Shown: one piece after another, positions 46,217 through 55,306 of the stretch
How the letters are laid out: the number at the start of each line of letters is the position of its first letter
How positions within the stretch are numbered: the stretch's first letter is position 1
Source of the DNA: Marinifilum breve
GTDB lineage: Bacteria; Bacteroidota; Bacteroidia; Bacteroidales; Marinifilaceae
DNA: 64,000 nucleotides
NCBI RefSeq assembly: GCF_003202155.1
Contig: NZ_QFLI01000001.1
Coordinates: forward strand, 868,001-932,000
Direction of reading: 5' to 3'
Notes under the pieces: generated by a model
Told to the model about the DNA's origin: nothing
The model's database searches: none
Seen by the model: only the letters and a program-made list of their open reading frames with translations
Position numbers and translations under genes: made by a program

Positions 46217-48364
46217 ATGCAAAACAAATTAAGAGTTACTCGATTTCAAGGCAAACAATGGTACGAATTCTGGATACAGAATCTATGGCGATATCCCAAC
46301 AGGCTATTGGCACTAAAAGCTGCTATTGCTATGGGAACTTTGTTGATTCCATTCGTAATATTCGACATGGCTTTTATTGGGGTAACTTTGGCCTTGGGAG
46401 CATTGGCTGGCGCTTTATCCGAAACCGATGACCACCCTAAGGGAAGAATAAAGGCATTACTGTTGACCATTCTCAGTTTTGTGATTTCCTCTGCCTCTGT
46501 TGAGATTTTATTGCCCTACCCTATTCTATTTGGTATTGGTTTGGTAGGATCTACTACCACCTTTATTTTGGTTGGTGGTTTGGGAGAAAGGTACCGCGGA
46601 ATTACCTTTGGTGCATTGCTTGTTGCCATTTATACCATGCTAGGTGCCGAAATTACACCCAATTGGTATGCTCAAATCATTTTATTGCCAACAGGAGCAC
46701 TTTGCTATGGCTTATTTTCCTTAATACTGCTGTATTTGCATCCTGCTCGATTATTAGAGGAGCAATTGGCCGATGGTTTTGAGAATCTTTCTTTGTACTT
46801 AAAAGAGAAATCGAAACTGTTTCCTAGTGATAAATCCATACAGAAAAAGACCAGGCAAGGACTGGCTTCTTTAAATGTGAAAGTGGTAAACTCCATAGGC
46901 AGATGTAAGAACGTTCTTAATAGTTATAGTGATGCTATGAACGATGTGAATCAACTTCGTCCGTACCTTCACAAATTTATTCTATTACAGAGCCTTCACG
47001 AAAGAGCAGCTTCCAGTCATGAACGTTATGATTTATTGAGTGCTGATGCGGATAATCGTGAGATATTGGAAGGTCTGGGGCAATTGATGCTACAATTATC
47101 CCTTGCTGCACACGAAGTATCGAAAAGCCTGTTGATGGGAACAGAGTACCATCATCCTATTTCCATAAAATGGACCATAAATGCCATTCAAGCTCAACTG
47201 AAAAGCATTAAGAAGAAAGAGAACAAAAATGACTTGGGATTGCTTCTTCAGAATCTCAATCAGTCGCATATCTCTTTGCAAAACATGAATTTTAATGTAG
47301 ACTCAGGCTTATTGCCTAGAGTTGACAAGGATTCAAGTAGTTTGTGGAAACGCTTTACCAATCAGCTGAATTGGAACCATCCAAAATTCAAATATGCCAT
47401 CCGATTGTCAACCTGTTTTTTGATCGGTTATCTTTTAATGTTGGCTTTTGATATCGAAAAAGGCTATTGGATTTTATTAACCAGTTTGTTTGTATGTCAA
47501 CCAAGCTACAGTGAAACCAGGCAGAGGTTATTTCAGAGAATTCTGGGAACCATAACAGGTGTAGTACTTGGGGTTAGCATAGTTCAAATACTGCCTACTG
47601 TTGGAGGACAAGTAGTACTATTGTTAATTGCAGCCTACTTTTTCTTTGCCTGGCTAAAAAACAATTATGCTATTTCCGTAATTTTTGTTACCATATTTGT
47701 GATCGCTGCCTTTAACCTGATAGCAGATAAAGGAGTTGTGGTAATGATTCCTAGAATAATAGATACAGTAATTGGTGCATTGCTGGCAATTATAGTAGTT
47801 CGTTTCATGTGGCCCGATTGGCAGTACAAACAGCTACCAAACCTACTGGCAACAGCTGTAGAAAAAAACCATGCCTACTTCAACCAGATTTTATTGGAAC
47901 ACAAAGCACCAAGCGAAGATGATTTGCTTACCTATAGAATATCTAGATATCAGGCACACCAAGCTGATAATGCATTGTCCATGGCTTGGAGGGGAATGAA
48001 ATTGGAACCAAAACGCCACCAGAAAATGCAGAAAAGAGCTTTCTCCATTACCTATCTCAACCATGCATTGTTATCCTACCTATCAGCTTTGGGTGCACAT
48101 CGTAACATTCCTGATTATATGAATGATGAAGTACAATTGATGTATCAGGATGTAGAAAAAGGTCTTTTGGTAGTTGCTGAATCACTAAGAAGAAACGATG
48201 CGAACTGTTCCTATGAAGAACTGGAAATCGTTCTGGAAAAATTGGGAAATACTTTGGAAGCTACCGAAAGAGGTACGCACAGACAAAAGCTGGTATTGCT
48301 TTATAATATTGCAGAAGTAACACAACAATTGGCACAAAAAGCTTCTCAAATTGAAGTGGAATAA
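46217..48364 (+). CDS. YccS/FUSC-like inner-membrane protein
   Basis: 715 residues with two membrane blocks separated by a long helical cytoplasmic domain, the plan of the YccS/YhfK and aromatic-acid exporter (FUSC) group. The first block spans about 30-170 (AAIAMGTLLIPFVIFDMAFIGVTLALGALAGALSETDDHPKGR), the second about 390-530 (KYAIRLSTCFLIGYLLMLAFDIEKGYWILLTSLFVCQPSYSETRQRL...RILGTITGVVLGV). The tandem of membrane block, soluble domain, membrane block is clear. These proteins are thought to export small aromatic or organic acids, but no substrate is established for YccS. It is the sole gene of its unit and ends before a convergent terminator. Confidence 0.92.
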   Translation: MQNKLRVTRFQGKQWYEFWIQNLWRYPNRLLALKAAIAMGTLLIPFVIFDMAFIGVTLALGALAGALSETDDHPKGRIKALLLTILSFVISSASVEILLPYPILFGIGLVGSTTTFILVGGLGERYRGITFGALLVAIYTMLGAEITPNWYAQIILLPTGALCYGLFSLILLYLHPARLLEEQLADGFENLSLYLKEKSKLFPSDKSIQKKTRQGLASLNVKVVNSIGRCKNVLNSYSDAMNDVNQLRPYLHKFILLQSLHERAASSHERYDLLSADADNREILEGLGQLMLQLSLAAHEVSKSLLMGTEYHHPISIKWTINAIQAQLKSIKKKENKNDLGLLLQNLNQSHISLQNMNFNVDSGLLPRVDKDSSSLWKRFTNQLNWNHPKFKYAIRLSTCFLIGYLLMLAFDIEKGYWILLTSLFVCQPSYSETRQRLFQRILGTITGVVLGVSIVQILPTVGGQVVLLLIAAYFFFAWLKNNYAISVIFVTIFVIAAFNLIADKGVVVMIPRIIDTVIGALLAIIVVRFMWPDWQYKQLPNLLATAVEKNHAYFNQILLEHKAPSEDDLLTYRISRYQAHQADNALSMAWRGMKLEPKRHQKMQKRAFSITYLNHALLSYLSALGAHRNIPDYMNDEVQLMYQDVEKGLLVVAESLRRNDANCSYEELEIVLEKLGNTLEATERGTHRQKLVLLYNIAEVTQQLAQKASQIEVE

Positions 48365-48384
48365 ATTAAAGCCATTTCATACAA

Positions 48385-48420
48385 TAAAAAGAAAACCTCT
48401 GTCAATACAGACAGAGGTTT
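48385..48420 (-). terminator. Terminator between YccS-like and cysteine-synthase-like genes
   Basis: AAACCTCTGTC and GACAGAGGTTT form an 11-bp stem with a 6-base loop. The T-rich tail is on the minus strand, so it serves the cysteine-synthase-like gene mainly. Confidence 0.8.
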
Positions 48421-48441
48421 AAGATATGGAGATTAGATTGA

Positions 48442-49557
48442 TTAATTTCTTCTTGGACAATATGGTAGCTTCACCATTTCATACGCATCATGATAATTTC
48501 CTTCTACGCAATCGCTAGGATCACAGCAAGTATGACAAACTCGTTTAAATGCACGAAACTTATGAAGTTCTACTACTGGCGACATAAAATCTTCTTTCAC
48601 TGGCTCCTCGCGCATTAAATCGGTACTTAAGTACTTTTTGTTATCATCAGCAAATACAGTTACCACCACCGCATCTGGGCCTAATTCTTCCTGTATTTTA
48701 AGTGCTCCCAGAAAGTTTGCTCCCGATGATATACCGATTCCAATACCCAATACGGAAGAAAGTTTTTGTGCCATGATAATTGCATCACCATCATCTACAC
48801 TTACAATTTCATCCAATTTATCCAACTCTACAATGGAAGGAATAAATTCATCGGAAATTCCTTGAATTCTATGCTTTCCTACTTTATAACCTGTTGACAT
48901 CGTTGGTGAGTTGGAAGGTTCAAGAGGATGAATTTTAATTTCTGGATTCTGTTCATTTAGGAATTTACCAACTCCCATGACGGTTCCTCCTGTTCCAACA
49001 CCTGCTACAAAAGCATCAGGTACCAGATTTCTATATTTTAATTGCCACCACAATTCCTGTGCAGTTGTGTTGTAATGTGCTTCACAATTGTCCCAGTTTG
49101 AAAACTGACGTGGCAAAAATGTATGCTCATCTTCTTCGGCTAGTTTATTGGCCATTTCAATACTTCCAAGGAATCCACCCTCCTCTTTGCTCACCAACTG
49201 AATGTTTGCACCATAGCTTTTCATCAGGTTAATTCTTTCCTGGCTCATCCAATCGGGCATATAAATGGTAACAGGATGTCCCATTGCACGACCAATTCCT
49301 GAGAATGCAATTCCCGTATTACCGCTGGTTGCTTCAATAATACGGTCGCCTTCTTTTAAAGCTCCGCTTTTGTATGCTTTTTGCAAAATATGAAATGCCA
49401 TTCTATCCTTAATACTACCTGTCATGTTTAGGTATTCAGCTTTGGCATAAATGGTGCGAGTTTTTCCTTTATAAGTAAACTCTATGGCTAATAATGGCGT
49501 ATTCCCAATCAAACTGGAAATGCCTACAATTCTTTTGCTTAGGGGATTTGAAATCAT
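48442..49557 (-). CDS. PLP-dependent cysteine synthase-like protein with Cys-rich C-terminus
   Basis: 371 residues of the fold-type II PLP family. K50 in GSIKDRMA is the PLP lysine, [13 protein letters not shown] the substrate loop, and [12 protein letters not shown] the phosphate-binding loop. NTPLL at the start is typical of cysteine synthase and cystathionine beta-synthase. After the catalytic domain about 50 residues are added, with [17 protein letters not shown] and a last YCPRRN: five cysteines within the last 40 residues, which could bind a metal or act in redox sensing. The usual CysK length is about 310. It is likely O-acetylserine sulfhydrylase or a related cysteine/thiol enzyme; the extension leaves the exact reaction open. 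It lies before trxB and a cysteine desulfidase gene. Confidence 0.88.
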   Translation of the reverse strand: MISNPLSKRIVGISSLIGNTPLLAIEFTYKGKTRTIYAKAEYLNMTGSIKDRMAFHILQKAYKSGALKEGDRIIEATSGNTGIAFSGIGRAMGHPVTIYMPDWMSQERINLMKSYGANIQLVSKEEGGFLGSIEMANKLAEEDEHTFLPRQFSNWDNCEAHYNTTAQELWWQLKYRNLVPDAFVAGVGTGGTVMGVGKFLNEQNPEIKIHPLEPSNSPTMSTGYKVGKHRIQGISDEFIPSIVELDKLDEIVSVDDGDAIIMAQKLSSVLGIGIGISSGANFLGALKIQEELGPDAVVVTVFADDNKKYLSTDLMREEPVKEDFMSPVVELHKFRAFKRVCHTCCDPSDCVEGNYHDAYEMVKLPYCPRRN

Positions 49558-49624
49558 TTTGTTAGGTTGTTATTTGTAGTTAAACATATTCAATCTTATA
49601 AGATCTCTTTATCTTTTATATTCC

Positions 49625-49677
49625 TTGAAAAAGAGGCAAGCTCGTTTTACATGTCTGAAAAATTGGCGAGCTTGCCT
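49625..49677 (-). terminator. Terminator of trxB
   Basis: AGGCAAGCTCG (49,634-49,644) and its perfect complement (49,667-49,677) enclose 22 bases whose A- and T-runs can extend the stem. On the minus strand CTCTTTTTC follows. It lies 41 bases past the trxB stop. Confidence 0.8.
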
Positions 49678-49717
49678 ACTTTGCTGAAACTTACACTTAA
49701 ATTATGAAAGATTTTTA

Positions 49718-50674
49718 TTAGTTCAATTCAGCTAAATATCTTTCAGCTTCCATAGCTGCCTGGCATCCAGAAGCTGCAGAAGTAATTGCCTGACGATAAA
49801 CAGGATCCTGAACATCACCACAAGCAAATACACCATCAACATTTGTTTTCGGAGTACCAGCTTCGGTTAAAATGTAGCCCTGATCATCAGTTTTTACATA
49901 TTTTGAGAAGACATCTGAGTTTGGATGGTGTCCGATTGCCAAGAAAAATCCATCAATAGCAATCTTCACTTCCTCTTCTTCAGGAGTACCAGCTTTCTTA
50001 ATTAAAGTACAGCCTTCAACTCCCATATCTCCGGTTAATTCTTTGGTATTGTGTTCGAATAATATTTCGATGTTCTCTGTTTTGAAAACTCTCTCCTGCA
50101 TTGCTTTCGAAGCACGTAAATGATCCTTACGAACCACCAAGTATACTTTATTACAAAGACCAGCCAGGTATGAAGCTTCTTCACAAGCAGTATCACCACC
50201 ACCTACTACAGCAACATCTTTTCCTCTATAGAAAAATCCATCACAAGTAGCACATGCAGAAACACCAGAACCTTTAAACTTCTCTTCGCTTTCCAATCCT
50301 AAATACTTCGCAGTTGCTCCTGTTGCAATAATTACCGATTCAGCTTCAATCTCTGTTTTACCATCAACAGTTACTTTATATGGTCTTTGCTCAAAATCAA
50401 CATTAGTTACAATTCCCCAACGGCAATCACAACCGAATCTTTCAGCTTGTTTTTTTAGCTCTCCCATCATTACAGGACCACTAATTCCTTCCGGATATCC
50501 TGGAAAGTTATCAATCTCTGTAGTTGTTGTTAACTGACCACCTGGTTGCAAACCTTCATAAACTACAGGGTTCAAATTCGCTCTTGAAGCGTAAATTCCA
50601 GCAGTATAACCTGCAGGTCCTGAACCAATAATCAAACACTTTACTTTTTCAATATTATTCTCTTTCACATCCAT
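49718..50674 (-). CDS. trxB: Thioredoxin reductase
   Basis: 318 residues, the normal size. GSGPAGYTAGIYASRA binds FAD, CATCDG (C141 and C144) is the redox-active disulfide, GGGDTACEEASYL binds NADPH and GVFACGDVQDPVYRQA is the second FAD motif. It reduces thioredoxin with NADPH in the cytoplasm. The ATG at 50674 is well placed. It is 21 bases downstream of the cysteine desulfidase gene stop and likely co-transcribed with it. The cytoplasmic thioredoxin fed by it would in turn supply electrons to DsbD, encoded a few genes upstream. Confidence 0.97.
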   Translation of the reverse strand: MDVKENNIEKVKCLIIGSGPAGYTAGIYASRANLNPVVYEGLQPGGQLTTTTEIDNFPGYPEGISGPVMMGELKKQAERFGCDCRWGIVTNVDFEQRPYKVTVDGKTEIEAESVIIATGATAKYLGLESEEKFKGSGVSACATCDGFFYRGKDVAVVGGGDTACEEASYLAGLCNKVYLVVRKDHLRASKAMQERVFKTENIEILFEHNTKELTGDMGVEGCTLIKKAGTPEEEEVKIAIDGFFLAIGHHPNSDVFSKYVKTDDQGYILTEAGTPKTNVDGVFACGDVQDPVYRQAITSAASGCQAAMEAERYLAELN

Positions 50675-50695
50675 CTTAAATCAATATTTTATAGC

Positions 50696-51976
50696 TTATG
50701 ATACCTTTTTCATTTTCTCCAACATGGTTTTCAAAATTACCTCATCAGTAACTTCCATACCTTCATTTGCCAGACGACCAATATTTCTGATTGTTGCTTC
50801 AACATCATCATCAATAATACCATTCATGCCATTTAGCACATTGTGGTTCATGGCCAAGAGAGAAGATTGAATTGCAGCACTAACACTTGCCGAAATCTTG
50901 TGAGAACAGCCATATTTTGCACCATCGCAAATCATACCTGTTACACTACCAGTCATATTTTTCAAGGTCATACCCAACTGTTGGAAATCTCCTCCCATGA
51001 TGTAAGTAATTCCGCATCCTGCACCAGCAGTAGAAAGCAATACGCCACACAATGCCGATAGCTGACCTACGAAGGATTTCATGTAGATTGTAGTTAGCAG
51101 TGCCAAAGCAAGACCTCTTAGCAATTTATCCTGCTCTACTTCCAGCTCCTCTGCTGCAACAACAACAGGAAGTGTAACACTAATACCTTGGTTACCACTA
51201 CCGCAATTGGACATTACCGGCATGGTACTACCTGCCATACGAGCATCAGAAGCTGCAGCCGTTAACATGATTGATCGGTTCATAATGTCAGAAGATAATA
51301 AACCCTTCTTGATATTCAACAACATCGATTTACCGACTTGGAGACCATAGTTTCCTCTTAAGCCTTCTTCAGCAATCGATTTGTTTAGCTTGATTCCTTT
51401 CTCGATGAAACGGATCTCTGAAATATCTACAGTATTGATAAAATTGTAAATATTTTCGAAACTCCATTCAGAAAAGTCTGTTCCACCTTTATTACCGGAA
51501 TTACAAGCATTGCTGTAAATCACCTCTCCATTTCTTTCAACGGCTACAATATTAGTATGTCGGTCTTGAATAACTACTCGACCTGTATTATCACCATTGT
51601 GGCAAATACACTCAATGTACAATTTAGGTACATCATACTTTACATCAACTGAAACCTTTCCTTCATCGACAAAAGATTTTGCCATATCCATAACATCATT
51701 GCTGATGCCATCCAATACTTCAAGTCCCGCTGTCGGATCACCACCTAAAGCACCTAATGCTCCGGCAATTGTTAACCCAACCATACCCGAACCAGGTATT
51801 CCTACGCCCATTCCATTTTTCAAGATGTTTCCACTTACAAAGAACTCTATACGTTCTGGTTGTAATGTTAACACTTCGCGAGCTTTAGCTGCTGCATATG
51901 CAACTGCTACCGGTTCTGTACATCCAAGAGCTGGAACGAATTCCTCCTTCAGCTTTTGCAAGAATACTTCTTTCAT
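50696..51976 (-). CDS. cyuA: L-cysteine desulfidase-like protein (CyuA/UPF0597 family)
   Basis: 426 residues. It opens EEFVPALGCTEPVAVAYAAAKA, the signature of the UPF0597/CyuA family. The family's iron-sulfur cysteines appear as C19 in GCTEP, C258 in NCGSGNQG, and C350 and C357 in MICDGAKYGCSHK. Characterised members break down L-cysteine to pyruvate, ammonia and sulfide using a [4Fe-4S] cluster under anaerobic conditions. Co-transcription with trxB and closeness to a cysteine-synthase-like gene fit control of cysteine and sulfide level. Other members act on serine, so substrate preference is not proven. A hairpin-rich leader lies upstream. Confidence 0.88.
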   Translation of the reverse strand: MKEVFLQKLKEEFVPALGCTEPVAVAYAAAKAREVLTLQPERIEFFVSGNILKNGMGVGIPGSGMVGLTIAGALGALGGDPTAGLEVLDGISNDVMDMAKSFVDEGKVSVDVKYDVPKLYIECICHNGDNTGRVVIQDRHTNIVAVERNGEVIYSNACNSGNKGGTDFSEWSFENIYNFINTVDISEIRFIEKGIKLNKSIAEEGLRGNYGLQVGKSMLLNIKKGLLSSDIMNRSIMLTAAASDARMAGSTMPVMSNCGSGNQGISVTLPVVVAAEELEVEQDKLLRGLALALLTTIYMKSFVGQLSALCGVLLSTAGAGCGITYIMGGDFQQLGMTLKNMTGSVTGMICDGAKYGCSHKISASVSAAIQSSLLAMNHNVLNGMNGIIDDDVEATIRNIGRLANEGMEVTDEVILKTMLEKMKKVS

Positions 51977-52042
51977 TAGTTAGAGATAAAATTAAATGTT
52001 TGTTGTTTTTTTGGGTGGTTAATTGTTGTTAGATGAAAGAAC

Positions 52043-52074
52043 GGACCGGCCGGCCCCTTACCTCCGACCGATCC
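52043..52074 (-). promoter_or_regulatory. GC-rich hairpin between M16 protease and cyuA genes
   Basis: Read on the minus strand, GGATCGGTCGG pairs with CCGGCCGGTCC over 11 positions, two of them G-U, leaving a 10-base loop. The wobble pairs exist only in the minus-strand RNA. It is far more GC-rich than its surroundings and is not followed by a clear T run, so it may be a weak terminator of the protease gene or a leader element for cyuA. Confidence 0.5.
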
Positions 52075-52107
52075 AAAACTAAACCAAAACAGACTATTGA
52101 TTTTGTT

Positions 52108-54909
52108 TTACGATTTCTTAGGGTTCATCACTACCTCTACAGAATCGTATTTCTTAAATAATTTCTTAGCAAATTCTTTTACCTTCTTAGGACTAATGCT
52201 CTTTACAAGATTGTTGTAGTCTTCAGTATTGGTAATTGGTTCATTGTTCATTAATGATCCTTGAATTACACTTAACCAGAAGCTGTTTTCTTTTTCTGCT
52301 TCAGCTCTGTTCTTAATGTAATTTTTCTTGATTTCTTCAAGGTCAGTTTCATTAATAGTTTTTACGATGGCATCAATTTCCTGGTAAACCAAACCTCTTA
52401 ATCTTTCCTGCTTTTCAGGAGCACAGTCGAAGTTAATAGAGATACCTACATTTTCGTATGGACGCTTGCTTATTGATGGACGAACGCTTACTCCATAAGT
52501 TCCACCTTCTTGCTCACGAATGGTTTCCATATATCTCTTAGAAAGCAGTTCTGCAACAACTCTTGCATACATTCTAGTCTCTAAATTGTAATCCATTTCA
52601 TTATTTAATGAAAGGTATACTGTTGATTTAGGAACTTGCATTTCTCTTTCGAAAATGTTTTGTGACTTACCTTCTGCCATACGTACTTTTCTGTCAACCC
52701 ATTTTTCCTTACGGCTTTCAGAAGAGATGCTACCAATATATTTGCGAATTAAAGGCAAGTGCTTCTCTTCATCAATATTACCTACAAATAGGAATGTAAA
52801 GTCGCTTGCATCTTTAAATCTGTCCAAATAAATTTTCTTAGCCTTTGCAAAATCAATATTGCTTACAAACTCATCATTGAACATCAATGCACGTTCGTGG
52901 TGGTTTGCTAACATCTGACCGATTGTATCTTTCAATGCTTTACCATTATCAGCTTTTGCATTTTGAAGATTGTTCTTGATTGCTCCCATTTGTGCCTGGA
53001 ATACATTCTCATCAAATCTTGGATGCTCGAAATACTGATACAATAACTGTAGCATTGTTTCAAAATCTTTTGGTGAAGCTGATCCAGAGAATGCTTCTGT
53101 ATATGAACCCAAACTAGGAGAAACACTAGCAATTTTACCAGTCAATTTCTTTCTTAACTGAATAGCATTAAATTCACCTACACCAGAGATTTGAGCCAAC
53201 ATGGTTGCAACATCTCCTGACTCTAGATCTTCTCTTTCAAGAAGTGAGCTACCTCCAAAGCTATATGCATTGAAAAGGATCTCATCTTTGCTATAATCAG
53301 TAGGAAGAACAACTACTTTTGCACCATTTTCTAATGTGTACAATTTAGCATCAGTTCCTTTTACCACTGATTCTGATACAAATTTCTTATCTGTTAATTC
53401 ATCAGCAACAAGTGGAGCATCACCAGTTTCATCAGCATAAGCTTCAATATTTGAAGTCATTACTTTTTTAAGTGAAGCAAATAATTCCTCTTTTGTAGGA
53501 TATTTAATTTCTTCTTTATCAGGACCACTTAAAGCGAAAACACTGTTGTTTACATTTCCATAGTTTTTCAACATTGAGTTTACTTCCATTAAAGTGATAG
53601 ATGGAATTGTTTTCTGTCCGAATTCCACTTCCCATTCTACAGAAGGTGCAGGGTTAGCACTTAAATAATGCTTCTGAAAAGTTTTAGCCCAATCTTCGTT
53701 TGAGATTTTATCTTTTCCCTGTAGATATGATTCATAACTTCTCAAGAAAGAAGTTTTTACCCTTTCCAATTCTGATTCAGTAAAACCGAAACGTTGAACT
53801 CTCGCAAATTCTGTCATGAATGTTTCGAATGCCTCAATTTCTTTATTCTCTTTTGGAGAAATTCCAATATAGTTTGCCTCTTTAGTGCGACACATTCCGA
53901 AATTACCAACTTGCATTCCAACTGCAGGACATTCTGGATTTTGCATCAACTCTTTCAAACGGTTATTCAACATTGTATTGAACATTCCCTGTACCAAACT
54001 CTCACGCATGTAATTTTCATCACGTGTTGTATAAGCAGGCTTGCGGAAAATCCAGTTGATAGAAACTGATTTTGCCTCTTTGTCTTTAGCCAATACATAT
54101 TGTGGTTCCTTGCTGTCTTCTACTTGATAGTATACTCTTTCTGCAGCATTTTTAGGCATAGGAATTTTTGAGAAAAGAGCCTTCACTTTTGCTTCAATTT
54201 TCTCAACATCAAAATCACCTACTACTACTACAGCTTGGTTATCTGGACGGTACCACTTGTGATAATAATCACGCAATTGCTTGTGTTCAAAATTATCGAT
54301 CACATTTAAATCTCCAATTACATCACGTTTAGCGTACTGCGAGTGATTGTACATTACCGGACTGGTTTGAGAGTTGATACGAAAACGAGCGTTTCTTCTG
54401 GTTCTCCACTCTTCGTGAATAACACCTCTTTCCGATTCAATTTCATCAGCCTCAAGCAATAATCCTCCCGACCAATCGTGAAGAACAAGTAAAGCTGAAT
54501 CCATTAAATTGTCGTTACCTGTAGGAAGGTTACTAATATTGTATACTGTCTCATCTTGAGCGGTATAAGCATTGATATCTCTACCAAACTTGATACCATT
54601 CTTCTCAAGATAGTTCAACATGTTTTTTCCTGGGAAGTTTTTCAGACCATTAAATGCCATGTGCTCCAAGAAGTGAGCCAAACCATTTTGTGCATCTTCT
54701 TCTAAAATTGCACCTACGTTTTGCACAAAGTAAAGACTCGCTCTGTCTTTTGGTTCTTCATTGTGCATCACATAATAGGTCATTCCATTAGAAAGCTTAC
54801 CATGCTTTACCGAAGGATTCAAAGGAATTGTTGTAGTATTTTGAGCCTGGCTAAAATTACCAGAGAACAAAATCACACTCATTACGAGTAAGGATAAGAA
54901 TTTCTTCAT
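52108..54909 (-). CDS. M16 family zinc metalloprotease (PqqL-like, two tandem units)
   Basis: 933 residues with a signal peptide ending near SQAQ. The N-terminal half carries the inverted zinc motif HFLEH (H79, E82, H83) in GLAHFLEHMAFNG, with the further glutamate region ESERGVIHEEWRTRRNARFR. The C-terminal half is a second M16 fold without zinc motif, with the typical RYMETIREQEGGTYGVSV. The paired halves form a chamber that cleaves peptides or partly unfolded proteins in the periplasm. The length and order match the PqqL type of Bacteroidota. It stands as its own unit between dsbD and cyuA. Confidence 0.94.
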   Translation of the reverse strand: MKKFLSLLVMSVILFSGNFSQAQNTTTIPLNPSVKHGKLSNGMTYYVMHNEEPKDRASLYFVQNVGAILEEDAQNGLAHFLEHMAFNGLKNFPGKNMLNYLEKNGIKFGRDINAYTAQDETVYNISNLPTGNDNLMDSALLVLHDWSGGLLLEADEIESERGVIHEEWRTRRNARFRINSQTSPVMYNHSQYAKRDVIGDLNVIDNFEHKQLRDYYHKWYRPDNQAVVVVGDFDVEKIEAKVKALFSKIPMPKNAAERVYYQVEDSKEPQYVLAKDKEAKSVSINWIFRKPAYTTRDENYMRESLVQGMFNTMLNNRLKELMQNPECPAVGMQVGNFGMCRTKEANYIGISPKENKEIEAFETFMTEFARVQRFGFTESELERVKTSFLRSYESYLQGKDKISNEDWAKTFQKHYLSANPAPSVEWEVEFGQKTIPSITLMEVNSMLKNYGNVNNSVFALSGPDKEEIKYPTKEELFASLKKVMTSNIEAYADETGDAPLVADELTDKKFVSESVVKGTDAKLYTLENGAKVVVLPTDYSKDEILFNAYSFGGSSLLEREDLESGDVATMLAQISGVGEFNAIQLRKKLTGKIASVSPSLGSYTEAFSGSASPKDFETMLQLLYQYFEHPRFDENVFQAQMGAIKNNLQNAKADNGKALKDTIGQMLANHHERALMFNDEFVSNIDFAKAKKIYLDRFKDASDFTFLFVGNIDEEKHLPLIRKYIGSISSESRKEKWVDRKVRMAEGKSQNIFEREMQVPKSTVYLSLNNEMDYNLETRMYARVVAELLSKRYMETIREQEGGTYGVSVRPSISKRPYENVGISINFDCAPEKQERLRGLVYQEIDAIVKTINETDLEEIKKNYIKNRAEAEKENSFWLSVIQGSLMNNEPITNTEDYNNLVKSISPKKVKEFAKKLFKKYDSVEVVMNPKKS

Positions 54910-55306
54910 TTTGTTGTTTTTTTAGTTTTTCTCAAAATCATTCCGAGAGTTCTGCCCGTCCGAGACAACATTCTTAAATGAGCTTGCAAAAGTAGCATAT
55001 CCTCAATTTAAAACTGCTTTTTTGGTAATTGGTCTTCTAATGATAAAAGGGTGTGAGCAGGGAGTTTATAGATCAGATATTGGGGTAAAGTTCTTTACTG
55101 CCCTGCTCGTAACCACTAACTAGTATTTGTTGTTGTAAATTTTGATTTTGGTAGCCTTAGTTTTGTATAGACCGATAACAGGAGGAGATTTCCTCCTATT
55201 ATCAAAATCTATCCTTACTAACCACGTTTTCATTAACAATATGAAAACTTTCACTAACTAATCTAAACTACCTTTATATAATAGCTCTATCTAACGTTCT
55301 GAGCTG
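54910..55306. other. Intergenic region between M16 protease and dsbD
   Basis: 397 bases, no gene. A 13-bp hairpin with one mismatch, GATAACAGGAGGA against TCCTCCTATTATC, sits at 55,174-55,203. It lacks a T run but may end the dsbD message. A promoter candidate for the protease gene is listed separately. Confidence 0.5.
54987..54994 (-). promoter_or_regulatory. Candidate -7 element of the M16 protease gene
   Basis: TACTTTTG on the minus strand matches TAnnTTTG and gives a leader of about 70 bases. The same 8-mer precedes tRNA-Ser. No clear -33 box. Confidence 0.35.
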
